A stretch of DNA of 64,000 bases, taken from Lineus longissimus (Eukaryota > Nemertea > Pilidiophora > Heteronemertea > Lineidae). Each line of letters opens with the position of its first letter. The stretch's first letter is position 1. This document shows, in pieces, positions 58,001 to 64,000 of the stretch. The stretch lies in NCBI RefSeq assembly GCF_910592395.1, contig NC_088310.1, positions 10,609,501 through 10,673,500 of the forward strand, read 5' to 3'. A program made the position numbers and the translations under genes. The notes under the pieces are model-generated. The model was not told where the DNA came from and did no database searches. It saw nothing but the letters and a program-made list of their open reading frames with translations.

Positions 58001-61000
58001 ATAATTAATGTACAATGTAATGACGGGAAGAGTTTTTTGTGGAGTTTGTTAGCAGCACGTTGCGAACCAATTAATCACCATTGTAATGCTAACTCCTACA
58101 GGATATATGAAGGTAAAATAAAAATAAATAATTTTCCAGTATGTGTAAAAAAAGATGTGCCGAAAATTGAAAGAGAAAATAATTTGAAGATTGATATTTT
58201 TGAGTTGGTGAAACCAGCGCGGGCGAATAGGCAATTAAATAATCTGTTAGATTACACTCTATCTATCTACCACTCTATCTATCTGATAATTTTGAGGACG
58301 AAAATGTAATAGATATTTTGTACAACCAAGAACATTATATGCTACTGAAAAATATATCTGTGTTTTTGCGTAATAATAGCAGTAATAAATAATATTTATG
58401 TAGAAGGTGTATGAATGCTTTTGATAGGGAAATAACTATAGTTAATCACGAAAAGAAATGTGGGGTGCATGATTATTGCGAAGTCAAAATGCCGCTGAAG
58501 GGAAGTGCATCAGCAAACCTAAAATTTAAAAACCACTCGTTTAAAAATAGAGTTCCTTTCTCGATGTGTGCCAATTTCAAAGCAACTAGTGATAATGTAA
58601 CACATGAAATGCACGTTAGTTACACCGATAATTTTAATGATTCAGAGGGAGTTCTAGTAATAGAAGACTTCAAATTACTGAGAAAGAAAGGTTAAATCGT
58701 TGAATTTTTCGTATTGTCCGGAATCATTATTTATTCCCTATGAGAAATTGAGTGACTACCAGAAGGAATTGCTGGGGGATGAGAAGCGACCAAAAGTTGA
58801 GAAACTTATCTTGAATCAGAAAAATAAGAAAAACTACATAGTGCACTACAGGATTTTACAATTTTACCTGAAGCAAGGAATGGTGTTGAAAAAAATATTT
58901 TTTCAAATAAATGAACAACGCATTTTACAGAAAATCCTGTGAAAACATAAGGAACAGGAAGGATGTTGAGTTTGTGACAGACCCTGACGTTGCAATGAGG
59001 AAACACGCCAATCCTAAGTTCGATTCGGAAGTTATATTCGACGAGGATTTGGTTGCAATTCTAATGAGAAAAACAAGTATGGTGTTCAACAAACCAATTT
59101 ACATTGGGGCTACAGTTCTAGAGCTATCTAAATTCCTTATGTTCAAATTCTACTACGAAACTTTAAAACCACATTTTGGGGAGAAAAACATAGAGTTGCT
59201 CTATCTTGACACTAACAGTTTTGTCTTAAAGTTAAAGACTGACGATTTGACAAAATATCTTACAATTCTGAAAGAACATTTCGACTTCAGTAACTACCCA
59301 AAAGATCATCCACTGTACGATAGGATTAAAGTGAAAGTCCCGGGTTATTTTAAAGATGAGTTGGCTGGGGATGAAATGAAAGAATTTATTGCTTTGAAAA
59401 GTAAAATGTATGCCTATAAAACTGAGACCTCTGAGGCAAAAAAGTTAAAGGGAATAAGTAAACATGTGGTAAAAACTGGTATTTCATTTGACGACTATTA
59501 TAGTTTGTTGGTTGATAAAAAAACATGGTACCATGATATCAGGGTTCTGAGATCTGACAAGCACACTATGTTTGTAGAGGAAGTTAATAAACGAAGTATA
59601 AATCTATTCGATGATGGAATTTCAATGGTTCCATATGGAGCACCAACACTATTATCAAATAAAATATTTAAGAAAACAAAAAATTTCAATGGAACAAAAT
59701 TTTAATTCATAATTTAGAAAATTAATAAGAATAATAATTGCGGGTAATATTTCTGCCGGAAAATCAAAGTTAATTGAAAGTTTGAAAGAATTTAACGATG
59801 TAGAGGATATTCCAGAGCCTATAAATGAATGGAAAAATTATAATGGAAAAACTATGTTGGAATTTATGTACAGTAACCCTAAAGAATATTCTGAAGAATT
59901 TCAAATGATGGCGCTGGAAACGTCTTATAATAAGGCAGACTCTAATAAAACAATCATTTCTGAGAGAAGTATTTTCTCTACACATCATGTCTTTTCGAGT
60001 TTGGGTTGTTTTGAGGGGAATTTAACTGAGGATCAATTTCAGAATTTAAAGGATACTGAATACTATAATAAAATGTACGATACTGGAAAACTTCCGAACT
60101 TCATAATTTATCTTAGAACCGACCCAAAAATTTGTTATGGAAGAATGCAAGAAGGAAATCGTGAGGAGGAAAAATCTATTAGTTTAGAATATCTAAATTA
60201 TGTTCATTATCATCACAAAGAAACATTTATAAAAAACACCTGGAGGTTCCAGTTATTGTTTTAGATGGAAACGATAGAATAGAAAATGTAAAAAATATAT
60301 TTATTAACTTAATGCAAACTAATAAGCATAAATGCTGTTCAAAATGCAAAATAAATAAACCCCATGAGTATTATTCTAAAAATAGTCAATTCAGAGATGG
60401 GTTGCAGGGTTACTGTAAAGACTGCAGTAGAAACTATAGTAGGGATTACATGAGAAAAAAATATAAAGACCCTAACTTTTATGATATTCACAAAATGCGG
60501 GTTTCTATGAACCGTTGTGGTACAATGGTACTGCTTGAAAAATATCTTGGTTGCACTAACCAGTTTTTTATTGATTGGTTGAATTGGCAGAGAGGGGAAA
60601 ATTATTGTAGATGAAGAACACGATCATGTTTTACCGGTGGCTTGTTTTAATGTTGTTCCAAAAATCTGCTGGAATTGGGTAAATATCAACCCGATCAGTA
60701 AAAAAGAAAATCGGAATAAAGGTGCAAAATTATTCCCAAATATCTACAAACTTCAACTTCAAAAAGCCAAAGATTTTCTGGAAAATTATGTGTTTTCAAA
60801 TGATGAAGAAAGGAACGAAAACATTTGAAAGTGATTTTATGTTCGATACCGGAAGCCACTCATTGATTTTTTCTGAGTAACTTTTTTTCCCCTTAACTGT
60901 TTTGTAACGTAAATTTTTTTTCGATTTTGTATTCGATTTGATCTTGGTAACCTAATTCTTCTGTGTAAAAATAACCGTCTATAATTTCTGATTGATAATC

Positions 61001-63286
61001 CTCGAGTTGGTAGACGATAGGTTTTGTGAAAATTGTTTGTTTTATTTTAAAAGCTTCTTCGGTAAAATTAGGAAGCTAACCTTTAGAAAATATGGTTTTG
61101 TATTTGGTTATTCTAACGCTGTCTCCAATCTTATATTTTGGTTGACCATAATCTTTAAGTAGAAATGCTCCATAGAGATTGTACCAGACTGTTCCGGTAT
61201 TATCTTCTACTCAAGCTTCGATTGGTTTCATTCCAATGGATGAGTGAAATGTATTGTTGTAACCATTTACTAGGTTTTCAAGAATATCCAACCATTTGTT
61301 AGTCTCTTTTGCGATGAAATATTTCCACATTCTAGTTTTTAAAGTACGATTAAATCTTTCTACAATGGCTGCTTTTTTGCTTGAGAAAGTTGAGAACCAT
61401 TCTATGTTATTTTTTTCCAGTAATTCTTTCAGTGATTTATTGTAGAATTCTTTACCATCATCAAAGTGTAGTTTCTCTGGCTTTGCTTCTTTAAAAATAG
61501 TGACAAATAAATCGTTGACTTCGTCTCCCTTTTTAGTTTTGAGAGGTAAAGCCCAAGCATAACGGCTGAATAAATCAATGACCGTTAAAATGTATCTGAA
61601 ATTTATATTGTCTTTTGATACTTCTGTAAATCCACTAAATCAGCTTGCCATTGTTGATCCACCTAAGAAACCATTGTTTTTCGGAAAGTGAATTTTTCGG
61701 TGATTAGTTTGTGCAGTTGATAGGTTGGTAAACTAACTAGGAAATCTTTTAATTCCTTTTTCTTGATTGCCTTTATATCAGTTTTTATTTTCTCCAAAGT
61801 TGGCTTTCATTTGTATAGGCCACAGTACTTTGGGGATTAAAGTATAAATCTCTCAGATATTTTTCATTTGAAACATCTTTCGCTGTAACCTTTTCGGTGG
61901 TCATTTATTTACCATTTTCTTATTGTTTGTAAATGGCTGGAATGTTAAATGGTGCCGTAGTAAACGCCTATGCCTTTTCTGGAGTGGGATATATTTTCAA
62001 AGCAATAGACAAAAATGGTTATCAAGACAAAATGAAGAGACACAAATTAGCGATTTAAAAATTACAAAGGGATTCTAAGGCTTGGGATGAACATCGGAAA
62101 GAAACCATTGATTCCGTTAACCTTCAATTGAAAAGAGAAAATAAAGTGCAATTGATTTCCGAAATGTTGATGCTTCTTTTGTTCTCTACAACGAACTTCA
62201 TCCAGAGAATAAAGTACAACTTCGTTAAATGCCTGAATTAAAAGATTTTTACCAACCGAGTGAGGAAATGAAAAACTATGAATATCTTTTTATTGTCGGT
62301 GGTGTGATCGGAGCAGGACTTTTAGTGAAATATCTGATGTGAGGGAGGGGTGTTTTTTATTTTTCGATTTATTTTGATGTGCGTGGAACATGGAAATGTT
62401 AGAAATGTTGGATATCGCTTGTAGTGACTTTGGGGATTGACTTTTTTGCGTGAGTAGTTGATTATAACCCTTTATTAGGTAGGTTTTTTAGAAAATTAGT
62501 GTTTAGGAACTTTAGTGGTTTTTTTGGAGGGTGTAGAGTATATGTAATATGCCGCTCGGTGCCGAAATCAACAATTTTAGAGTTGGAAATGGGGTTCGGT
62601 GGGCTTGGAAACTCAAAATTAAAAAAAAAAATTGGAGCAGCCGATTTTACTGTTTTTCGCTCGCTAGGGGTGTTTTTTCGGGGGTGTCACCCTGCATATT
62701 ACATATACTGATACACAAGCCAGATTGAATATGTAGATGACTGAGCCAGAAATTTAGGAAATGTTTCACTCAGAAAGGCGCAGTTGAGGTGCTGTGTTCA
62801 TGTAGAAGAGAACATCATATCGTGTAATCCGCATTTTCTCAAAAGGTCATGCAAAGGCTGGTGTTAAATATGCGAGGATGTTTCCTTTAGATCTTTATTG
62901 GTCGGCAATTAAAATGATGCGAAATATGGTACATTTGAGAAGGGTATTCATTTTCACATGCATTGACATGTATGACATACTCACTGCATAGCAAACTCGG
63001 AGGGAAGATGATCAGTTTCCCAGAATAACCAAACCATTCCCCAAGCTAGCTCAATGAGGACTGTCGAATCCGCCAAAGCGAGAGCCGTCATGTAATTACA
63101 GGTCGAAATTCGTCTGTTGTCCCTCTGCAGTGTTATGATAAAAGACATTCCGTTTCCGAAGAGACCAACCAACACAATAACGATCCAAGAGTATTTCGTC
63201 GCTATGAGGTAGACGATCTGGAGCACAAACAGCTCGTTTTCGACTTCGTCTCTAACTGCCTTAGAGGTAGCGGAGGCGACCGCCAT
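43007..63286 (-). CDS. Rhodopsin-class GPCR, three exons, 18-kb first intron (337 aa)
   Basis: Exons 63286-62985, 44845-44625 and 43497-43007 splice in phase through GT-AG introns to 1014 nt. Exon 1 gives a short N-terminus, TM1 (VLVGLFGNGMSFI) and TM2 (ALALADSTVLIELAW). Exon 2 gives TM3 with AEMTIDRLIVVRFP (the DRY region) and TM4. Exon 3 gives TM5, TM6 (ILVSIAYVLTSVPYRLY) and TM7 (NLNYGINFYLYC, an NPxxY variant), then a short tail. The ATG at 63286 is the first in frame; the frame upstream has only a TTG. The gene is open throughout, although intron 1 carries a 17.8-kb Polinton and its nested insertions. It resembles invertebrate orphan or peptide receptors; the ligand is unknown. It is convergent with the receptor at 39238-40227 but too different to be a recent duplicate. 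Confidence 0.88.
44886..45295. repeat. Polinton left terminal inverted repeat
   Basis: Starts CACCCCCGAAAAAAACACCC and matches the inverse of 62297-62686 with scattered mismatches and homopolymer length changes (for example a long C tract near 45038-45054). The inner end is near GTCCTGTTCCGACCACAC. Confidence 0.88.
45296..46109. other. Polinton sequence without a recognised gene
   Basis: AT-rich. Short frames on both strands show no family signature. It may hold eroded coding sequence of the left gene block. Confidence 0.4.
46110..46727 (-). CDS. Conserved Polinton protein of unknown function (205 aa)
   Basis: The N-terminal half is helical with a hydrophobic segment (LSLKLGGLMAVATTSLLTL, about residues 70-90), preceded by SSRVSDTFSKTAIKAYSSL. 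This pattern resembles a small conserved protein encoded beside the capsid gene in other Polintons. The C-terminal half is Ser/Asn-rich, then basic (RSSELKKKKMDRINGVPAPA). GVPAPA recurs in the protein encoded at 52663-53403. The frame is open from the ATG at 46727. A virion role is inferred from its place at the end of the minus-strand structural block, downstream of the capsid gene. Confidence 0.55.
   Translation of the reverse strand: MSEKEILKYHRIYQSSLSSRVSDTFSKTAIKAYSSLAGWILPNCDRDNLHEDLRNDYIVMNELDRWTGFLSLKLGGLMAVATTSLLTLSNCSATYGEAGSIRNSEKNTQREPTDTANFREINAEWTTGNCERSSMNNSQEKDVTASVSNLPSTSIPKKQRSPQQIAWSREFGKRSSELKKKKMDRINGVPAPAVKLSKNCHQLKV
46728..47052. other. Short noncoding stretch in the Polinton
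   Basis: Between the capsid stop (47053) and the 205-aa gene. It contains CTAGTCTG/AGTCTG-type short repeats near 46857-46925. No gene is seen. Confidence 0.4.
47223..47290 (+). promoter_or_regulatory. tRNA-like Pol III A/B-box region at the LINE 5' end
   Basis: TGGCCTCGGCGGTTAGACGG resembles an A box, and GGTTCGAACCC is a perfect B box about 40 nt later. The T arm pairs (CGGG with CCCG), but the acceptor and anticodon stems do not, so this is not a functional tRNA. It sits 6 nt inside the 5' end of the inserted unit, in the sense orientation of the LINE. Confidence 0.65.
47530..48671 (+). pseudogene. LINE ORF1 (nucleic-acid-binding protein), frameshifted
   Basis: Starts MADSMHANNVQAAAV at 47530. 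Frames change near 47625 and again near 47800-47880, and there may be another shift near 47950. The largest clean part (about 47985-48671) has a coiled-coil-like segment (LEASILDVRDEMDTI), an RRM/transposase_22-like middle (LCVVIRNLIEGAN, then VLAKFKCADDKKRVM) and a basic Arg/Asn-rich C-terminus. This is the usual layout of ORF1 proteins that coat LINE RNA. Confidence 0.75.
48697..50824 (+). pseudogene. LINE ORF2: APE endonuclease kept, RT core deleted
   Basis: The N-terminal endonuclease is recognisable (QLNTRSV, AVTETWL, GGGVLLVLK, VLGDFNFPSIDW, SDHYPVVF). A TGA at 49515-49517 and a shift follow, then the linker up to LFNNYFASVFSDE (about 49965). The frame then passes directly to LQDDLENVARWCKTW and, after another shift, to the post-RT region (VRDLGVVVSSDLTFNSHI..., then RAASPNAF-like C-terminus). 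The palm with its FADD-type box, several hundred residues, is absent. The copy could not self-prime. Confidence 0.9.
52114..52660 (-). pseudogene. Polinton hydrophobic virion-associated protein, nonsense mutation
   Basis: The minus frame from about 52610 reads RRWERIWRDYIKNPDSKIP, then a hydrophobic helix (GLTIGAVVTVITMFFTTLGL), an in-frame TGA near 52399-52401, then a Pro/Lys linker, ALPGIIGSIVSFIM and a second strong membrane segment (LIILLLVVVSSIVYGLI). It stops at 52114, one base from the capsid start. Two membrane segments flanking a charged linker resemble a small protein conserved beside the capsid gene of Polintons. The exact function is not known. The upstream start is obscured by a further shift. 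Confidence 0.65.
52663..53403 (-). CDS. Putative Polinton structural protein (246 aa)
   Basis: Open from ATG 53403. The N-terminus has MLWNYKGKIVWVRITNSKGF, then a charged coiled-coil stretch (RRRQQEAETKKKEQERK), a Ser/Pro linker with GVPAPAGSSDG (about 165-175) and a charged helical C-terminus ending LFLLRRR. I do not recognise the fold. Placement between capsid and other structural genes, and a shared GVPAPA motif with the protein at 46110-46727, suggest a virion protein processed at this motif. That is inference. Confidence 0.5.
   Translation of the reverse strand: MSLLQQKFVGVKRNYLNNFNSKTLHMLWNYKGKIVWVRITNSKGFLLARSTISGFNGGDTVLRKLDELNVYFKDEGLIADRRRQQEAETKKKEQERKDAATFLNRLEGGGRETEVESPEQIQTWAIVHELRPSTPKPVRRPTEQRSNLSILIEDGLNDYGGVPAPAGSSDGSLDIRNQTLMKKVLNAPDEELEEEFGSRDDKDIRTITLSEKKMAETRSRLINKIALLDEQYGEETVRKLFLLRRR
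53404..53790 (-). pseudogene. Acidic Polinton protein, frameshifted at a G tract
   Basis: MADGGRDEYVPMDDISDF opens an acidic Asn/Pro/Glu-rich protein to YMDERGGGGG, encoded by a C tract on the plus strand at 53518-53534. The annotated frame stops at 53473. Another frame after the tract reads VISSKHFINTQHFKFTPEG and on toward 53404, abutting the next gene. Slippage in the homopolymer is the likely break, and read errors are possible. Confidence 0.5.
53862..54593 (-). CDS. Conserved Polinton minor structural protein (243 aa)
   Basis: MPPMFTADWDAGMAAFKYP starts a mostly alpha/beta protein with YVYCVLGAQTLTRTPITGA and DYVIAPGLYIIGSDMVLKI. The signature resembles a protein conserved in the structural block of animal Polintons. 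A minor capsid or core role is likely but unproven. The C-terminus is basic and Pro-rich. The frame is open with ATG at 54593 (MQVHENK) or, more likely, the internal MPP. Downstream genes on the same strand follow within 70 nt. Confidence 0.6.
   Translation of the reverse strand: MQVHENKMPPMFTADWDAGMAAFKYPDTFIKWHVNQHKNVFDVIKQNHGQTYQQFMIFKSSGFSNPGIERLNDSVRTYVYCVLGAQTLTRTPITGATGTEFDAQKEFTKLLKDSINKHADIPTSIQRHQKSIAETHTSLDYVIAPGLYIIGSDMVLKIGNIMNNNNNILIAPSKMTIGENDINRKKNTAPPLMKGPPIKTYKLKARNKTTPEEHEVKREKTLSGGIKKDSFVDDPSGSSIHRS
54624..55141 (-). pseudogene. Conserved Polinton structural protein, one frameshift
   Basis: The first frame (55141-54884) reads MMYYPLATKHRKTIDY..., YVSDDDFFKIKE, ITPGFLRL and NMAVWFATTGCGV. 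The second (54932-54624) continues with HLNQKIPMIRSFYRFHTYYQ and WTSWSVPDYNPNITDPG. A one-base shift near 54905-54910 joins them. The NMAVWFATTGCGV and RFHTYYQ signatures recur in Polinton structural blocks. The biochemical role is unassigned. Confidence 0.6.
55261..55467 (+). CDS. Small Polinton ORF (68 aa), partial
   Basis: First plus-strand frame after the minus-strand block. It ends with HIKLEITDENGKLINFRG followed by VSLELRIEL, an ITDENG-type beta motif seen at the C-terminus of some Polinton/adintovirus proteins. It looks like the end of a longer gene. The function is unknown. Confidence 0.4.
   Translation: MYRTVEDGDQIKMQRYEPNCKKMVNKCTNHIKLEITDENGKLINFRGTEVSLELRIELNSCGEAQLCC
55468..55992. 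repeat. T-rich low-complexity tract and spacer
   Basis: 55540-55740 is built from repeated ATTTTAATTTAATTT and CAGTTTTTTTAG phrases. The rest, up to the piggyBac target site, has no gene. It separates the minus-strand structural block from the plus-strand replication block. Confidence 0.7.
55993..57083 (+). mobile_element. piggyBac-type deletion derivative (TTAA target)
   Basis: Flanked by TTAA at 55989-55992 and 57084-57087, with 13-bp inverted ends CTCTTTCGCGTCC and GGACGCGAAAGGG. It contains a fragment at about 56350-56580 (LNGYVLFGKREQ, MTHLVFQLQVVEYFM, a Pro/Arg/His stretch and ...TKACLLYCSLN) that resembles the C-terminal part of piggyBac transposases. The catalytic region is missing. 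Positions 56010-56090 contain CCCGGGCATGGCCGG-like palindromic GC repeats. It inserted between the two gene blocks of the Polinton. Confidence 0.8.
57091..59705 (+). pseudogene. Polinton protein-primed DNA polymerase B, fragmented
   Basis: Pieces in several frames follow the order of a family-B polymerase. 57091-57650 is an N-terminal region with an NELPPIQ heptad array. 57851-58309 has the conserved pre-exonuclease domain (IINVQCNDGKSFLWSLLAA). 58411-58695 has a zinc-like CxxC remnant and FKNRVPFSMCANFKA at the exonuclease entry. 58700-58900 jumps to FSYCPESLF and NKKNYIVHYRILQ. 58911-59705 is the palm and thumb (NNAFYRKSCENIRNRKDVE, YIGATVLELSKFLM, LLYLDTNSFVLKL). The exonuclease core and part of the palm are deleted between 58695 and 58700, and a shorter piece near 58905. 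The catalytic DTDS box reads DTNS. The gene cannot be active. Confidence 0.88.
57378..57477 (+). repeat. 21-bp in-frame tandem repeat (NELPPIQ heptads)
   Basis: Four full copies and a partial copy of GAACGAACTTCCCCCAATTCA, nearly identical. Translated in the local frame they give NELPPIQ repeated, then NELPEEDID. The high identity means recent expansion. Confidence 0.95.
59719..60311 (+). pseudogene. Deoxynucleoside kinase-like gene in the Polinton
   Basis: The frame carries a P-loop (AGNISAGKSKLIES), an acidic PEPINEW segment, TIISERSIFSTHHVF (the ERS/D motif of the dNK family) and the LID-type region RMQEGNREEEKSISLEYLN. This order matches deoxynucleoside kinases of the dCK/TK2 family, which phosphorylate nucleosides for DNA synthesis. 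No in-frame ATG precedes the P-loop. One base shift near 60240 moves the end (VPVIVLDGND) into the frame that runs on, without a stop, into the HNH gene at 60312. The gene follows the polymerase on the same strand, as a nucleotide-supply function would. It may be a fused kinase-endonuclease ORF. Confidence 0.8.
60312..60828 (+). pseudogene. HNH (endonuclease VII-like) nuclease, frameshifted
   Basis: An N-terminal zinc module (CCSKCKINKPHEYY, then YCKDCSRNYSRDY) and a middle helix (LGCTNQFFIDWLNWQ) are followed, after a one-base shift near 60600, by the HNH core: DEEHDHVLPVACFN, then CWNWVNINPISKKENRNKG. The final frame stops at 60828. Endonuclease VII-like HNH proteins resolve branched DNA, and such genes are common in large DNA viruses and phages. 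Co-directional with polymerase and kinase. ATG at 60312 is available, but the frame is open upstream into the kinase. Confidence 0.8.
60850..61904 (-). pseudogene. Polinton retrovirus-type integrase, decayed
   Basis: From the ATG at 61904, frames read SNEKYLRDLYFNP, KKKELKDFLVSLPTYQLHK and, further on, QQWQADLVDL with the first catalytic Asp. VIDLFSRYAWALPLKTKKG follows, then the second Asp in LHFDDGKEF and the Glu in KAAIVERFNRTLKTRMWK, then NGYNNTFHSSIG. A C-terminal barrel remnant (KIGDSVRITKY) runs to about 60850. In-frame stops near 61800 and 61215 and several frameshifts break it. This DDE enzyme integrates Polinton ends. Its position next to the right terminal repeat is usual. Confidence 0.88.
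61933..62342 (+). pseudogene. Small Polinton gene next to the right terminus
   Basis: Frames starting MAGMLNGAVVNAYAFSGVGY at 61933 continue past a TAA near 62056 and a shift (SKAWDEHRKETIDSVN, NELHPENKVQL). They end in a 37-codon frame at 62229-62342 (MPELKDFYQPSEEM...) with a C-terminal membrane helix (YLFIVGGVIGAGLLVKYL). The DFYQPSEE-then-membrane-helix ending resembles a protein conserved at this end of Polintons. The final codons overlap the terminal inverted repeat. Confidence 0.55.
62297..62686. repeat. Polinton right terminal inverted repeat
   Basis: Inverse of 44886-45295, ending TTTTTTCGGGGGTG at 62686. Its inner edge overlaps the last codons of the small plus-strand gene. Confidence 0.88.
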
Positions 63287-64000
63287 CGTTTTCAATGGTG
63301 CTGTTGGAACTGCAGTAAATTGCTGGTTACTTCGCGATCAATGAAGAAGTGTCAAGTTGATTGCGACTAAATCCCATAGAGAATCTGTGACGAGTAACGA
63401 TATTTAGCAATGTCGTCTATTCCTGAACCTCAGCCGACTCTATGTGGCGACCTCCTGTCATTAATATTGGTCACAGGGTCGTTTTAAATGAAACCCGCTC
63501 GTAGGCTTATTATAAACCGCGAGATGCGGAATGCGAAATCGCGAGATGCCAACCTCGGTGAGAGTACTATGCTTCACAGGATGTATTGCAAATATGGAAC
63601 CTGAAAAGGCGAACATTTATGAGACCGTGGCTGTAGTAGGGAGCTATCCTTGTTTTGATTGACCCATTGAAATAGACTCCGCTGTGCGATGTGTGGAATT
63701 TAACCTAATTTATAGCCTAGTTTCGATAGTCAGACTATCCCGTGCTATTTTTAGGGATGACCAGACATTCACCATGCCCTGTGTTATCGGTCAATCGCGT
63801 GTATGGTGACTTGTGCCACCAGGCGTAACGGGGAAATAATCTTGATACATACTGCATACTGAACCTCGTGGTATCATATTATACTCACAGTGTATCTTGA
63901 TAAGTTGCAAAAACCTTTCTGGTTAAGATGAACATGCAGTTGCATGTAGCCTTAGTATTGTCTTCGGCCCTACTATCATTGAATTGAGAAGTGGACAGCA
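63287..64000. other. 5' flank of the three-exon GPCR
   Basis: Upstream of the minus-strand receptor start at 63286. No coding frame, tandem repeat or clear core promoter motif is seen. It presumably includes 5' untranslated sequence and promoter. Confidence 0.45.

Larger units (their letters stand above)
44886..62686. mobile_element. Polinton/Maverick element, 17.8 kb, degraded
   Basis: Inverted repeats of about 400 bp bound a set of genes that identifies the class: a retrovirus-type integrase (minus, near the right end), protein-primed DNA polymerase B (plus), a double jelly-roll major capsid protein and a block of conserved structural genes (minus). A deoxynucleoside kinase and an HNH endonuclease follow the polymerase. 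No packaging ATPase or maturation protease was recognised. Most genes have stops or frameshifts. Later insertions are a LINE (47217-51037) and a piggyBac derivative (55993-57083). No 6-bp target duplication is visible. The class overlaps with virus-like adintoviruses; this copy is a genomic relic in the GPCR intron. Confidence 0.93.

Noticed and set aside
44870-62700. 6-bp target duplication of the Polinton
   Set aside because: Flanks (GGATTC and TCACCC) do not match; either ends are eroded or the true termini lie a few bases away.

Overview
This is eukaryotic, almost certainly metazoan, genomic DNA. There are no operons or ribosome binding sites; genes have GT-AG introns; two rhodopsin-class receptors of the kind expanded in marine invertebrates are present; and most of the window is layered transposons. 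The mix (Ty3/Gypsy, BEL/Pao, PIF/Harbinger, pogo, piggyBac, a Polinton and a CR1/L2-like LINE) fits a lancelet, hemichordate, echinoderm or lophotrochozoan. The sequence does not let me choose among these.

Layout. 1-7.5 kb: a minus-strand Gypsy gag-pol next to a 16-17 copy array of 81-bp repeats, then a dispersed repeat. 7.7-18.2 kb: an old Harbinger-like transposon (C) whose transposase is split by two younger Harbingers of one family, A (minus) and B (plus). A has intact genes, but a 1.77-kb palindrome-rich insertion lies between its promoter and its transposase. B has a clean promoter but broken genes. 18.2-25.1 kb: gene-free DNA with a foldback MITE and tandem duplications. 25.1-36.7 kb: a HARBI1-type transposon (D) with a transposase and a Myb/SANT partner. 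Its transposase is cut by a 6.9-kb BEL/Pao element with identical LTRs and an intact 1858-codon polyprotein. A 745-bp Harbinger deletion derivative (E) lies in the partner's intron. 36.8-38.2 kb: a pogo-like transposase pseudogene. 39.2-40.2 kb: an intronless GPCR. 43.0-63.3 kb: a three-exon GPCR on the minus strand. Its first intron holds a 17.8-kb Polinton/Maverick with about 400-bp inverted repeats. The Polinton carries remains of integrase, protein-primed DNA polymerase B, double jelly-roll capsid protein, other conserved structural genes, a deoxynucleoside kinase and an HNH endonuclease.

How the genes relate. The only non-transposon genes I can defend are the two receptors. The rest are selfish elements nested up to three deep. 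Target-site duplications order the events: C, then A and B; D, then BEL and E; the receptor intron, then the Polinton, then a LINE inside its capsid gene and a piggyBac derivative between its gene blocks. Each Harbinger pairs a DDE transposase with a DNA-binding or coiled-coil partner on the opposite strand. In A and B the two genes are interlocked exon-in-intron.

Points most worth a second look: the interlocked A/B gene pair, the kinase-HNH module in the Polinton, and an RT-less LINE whose 5' end is a tRNA-like Pol III promoter. Splice sites, exon phases, TSDs and frameshifts were read by eye. Family names rest on recognised motifs, not on database searches.
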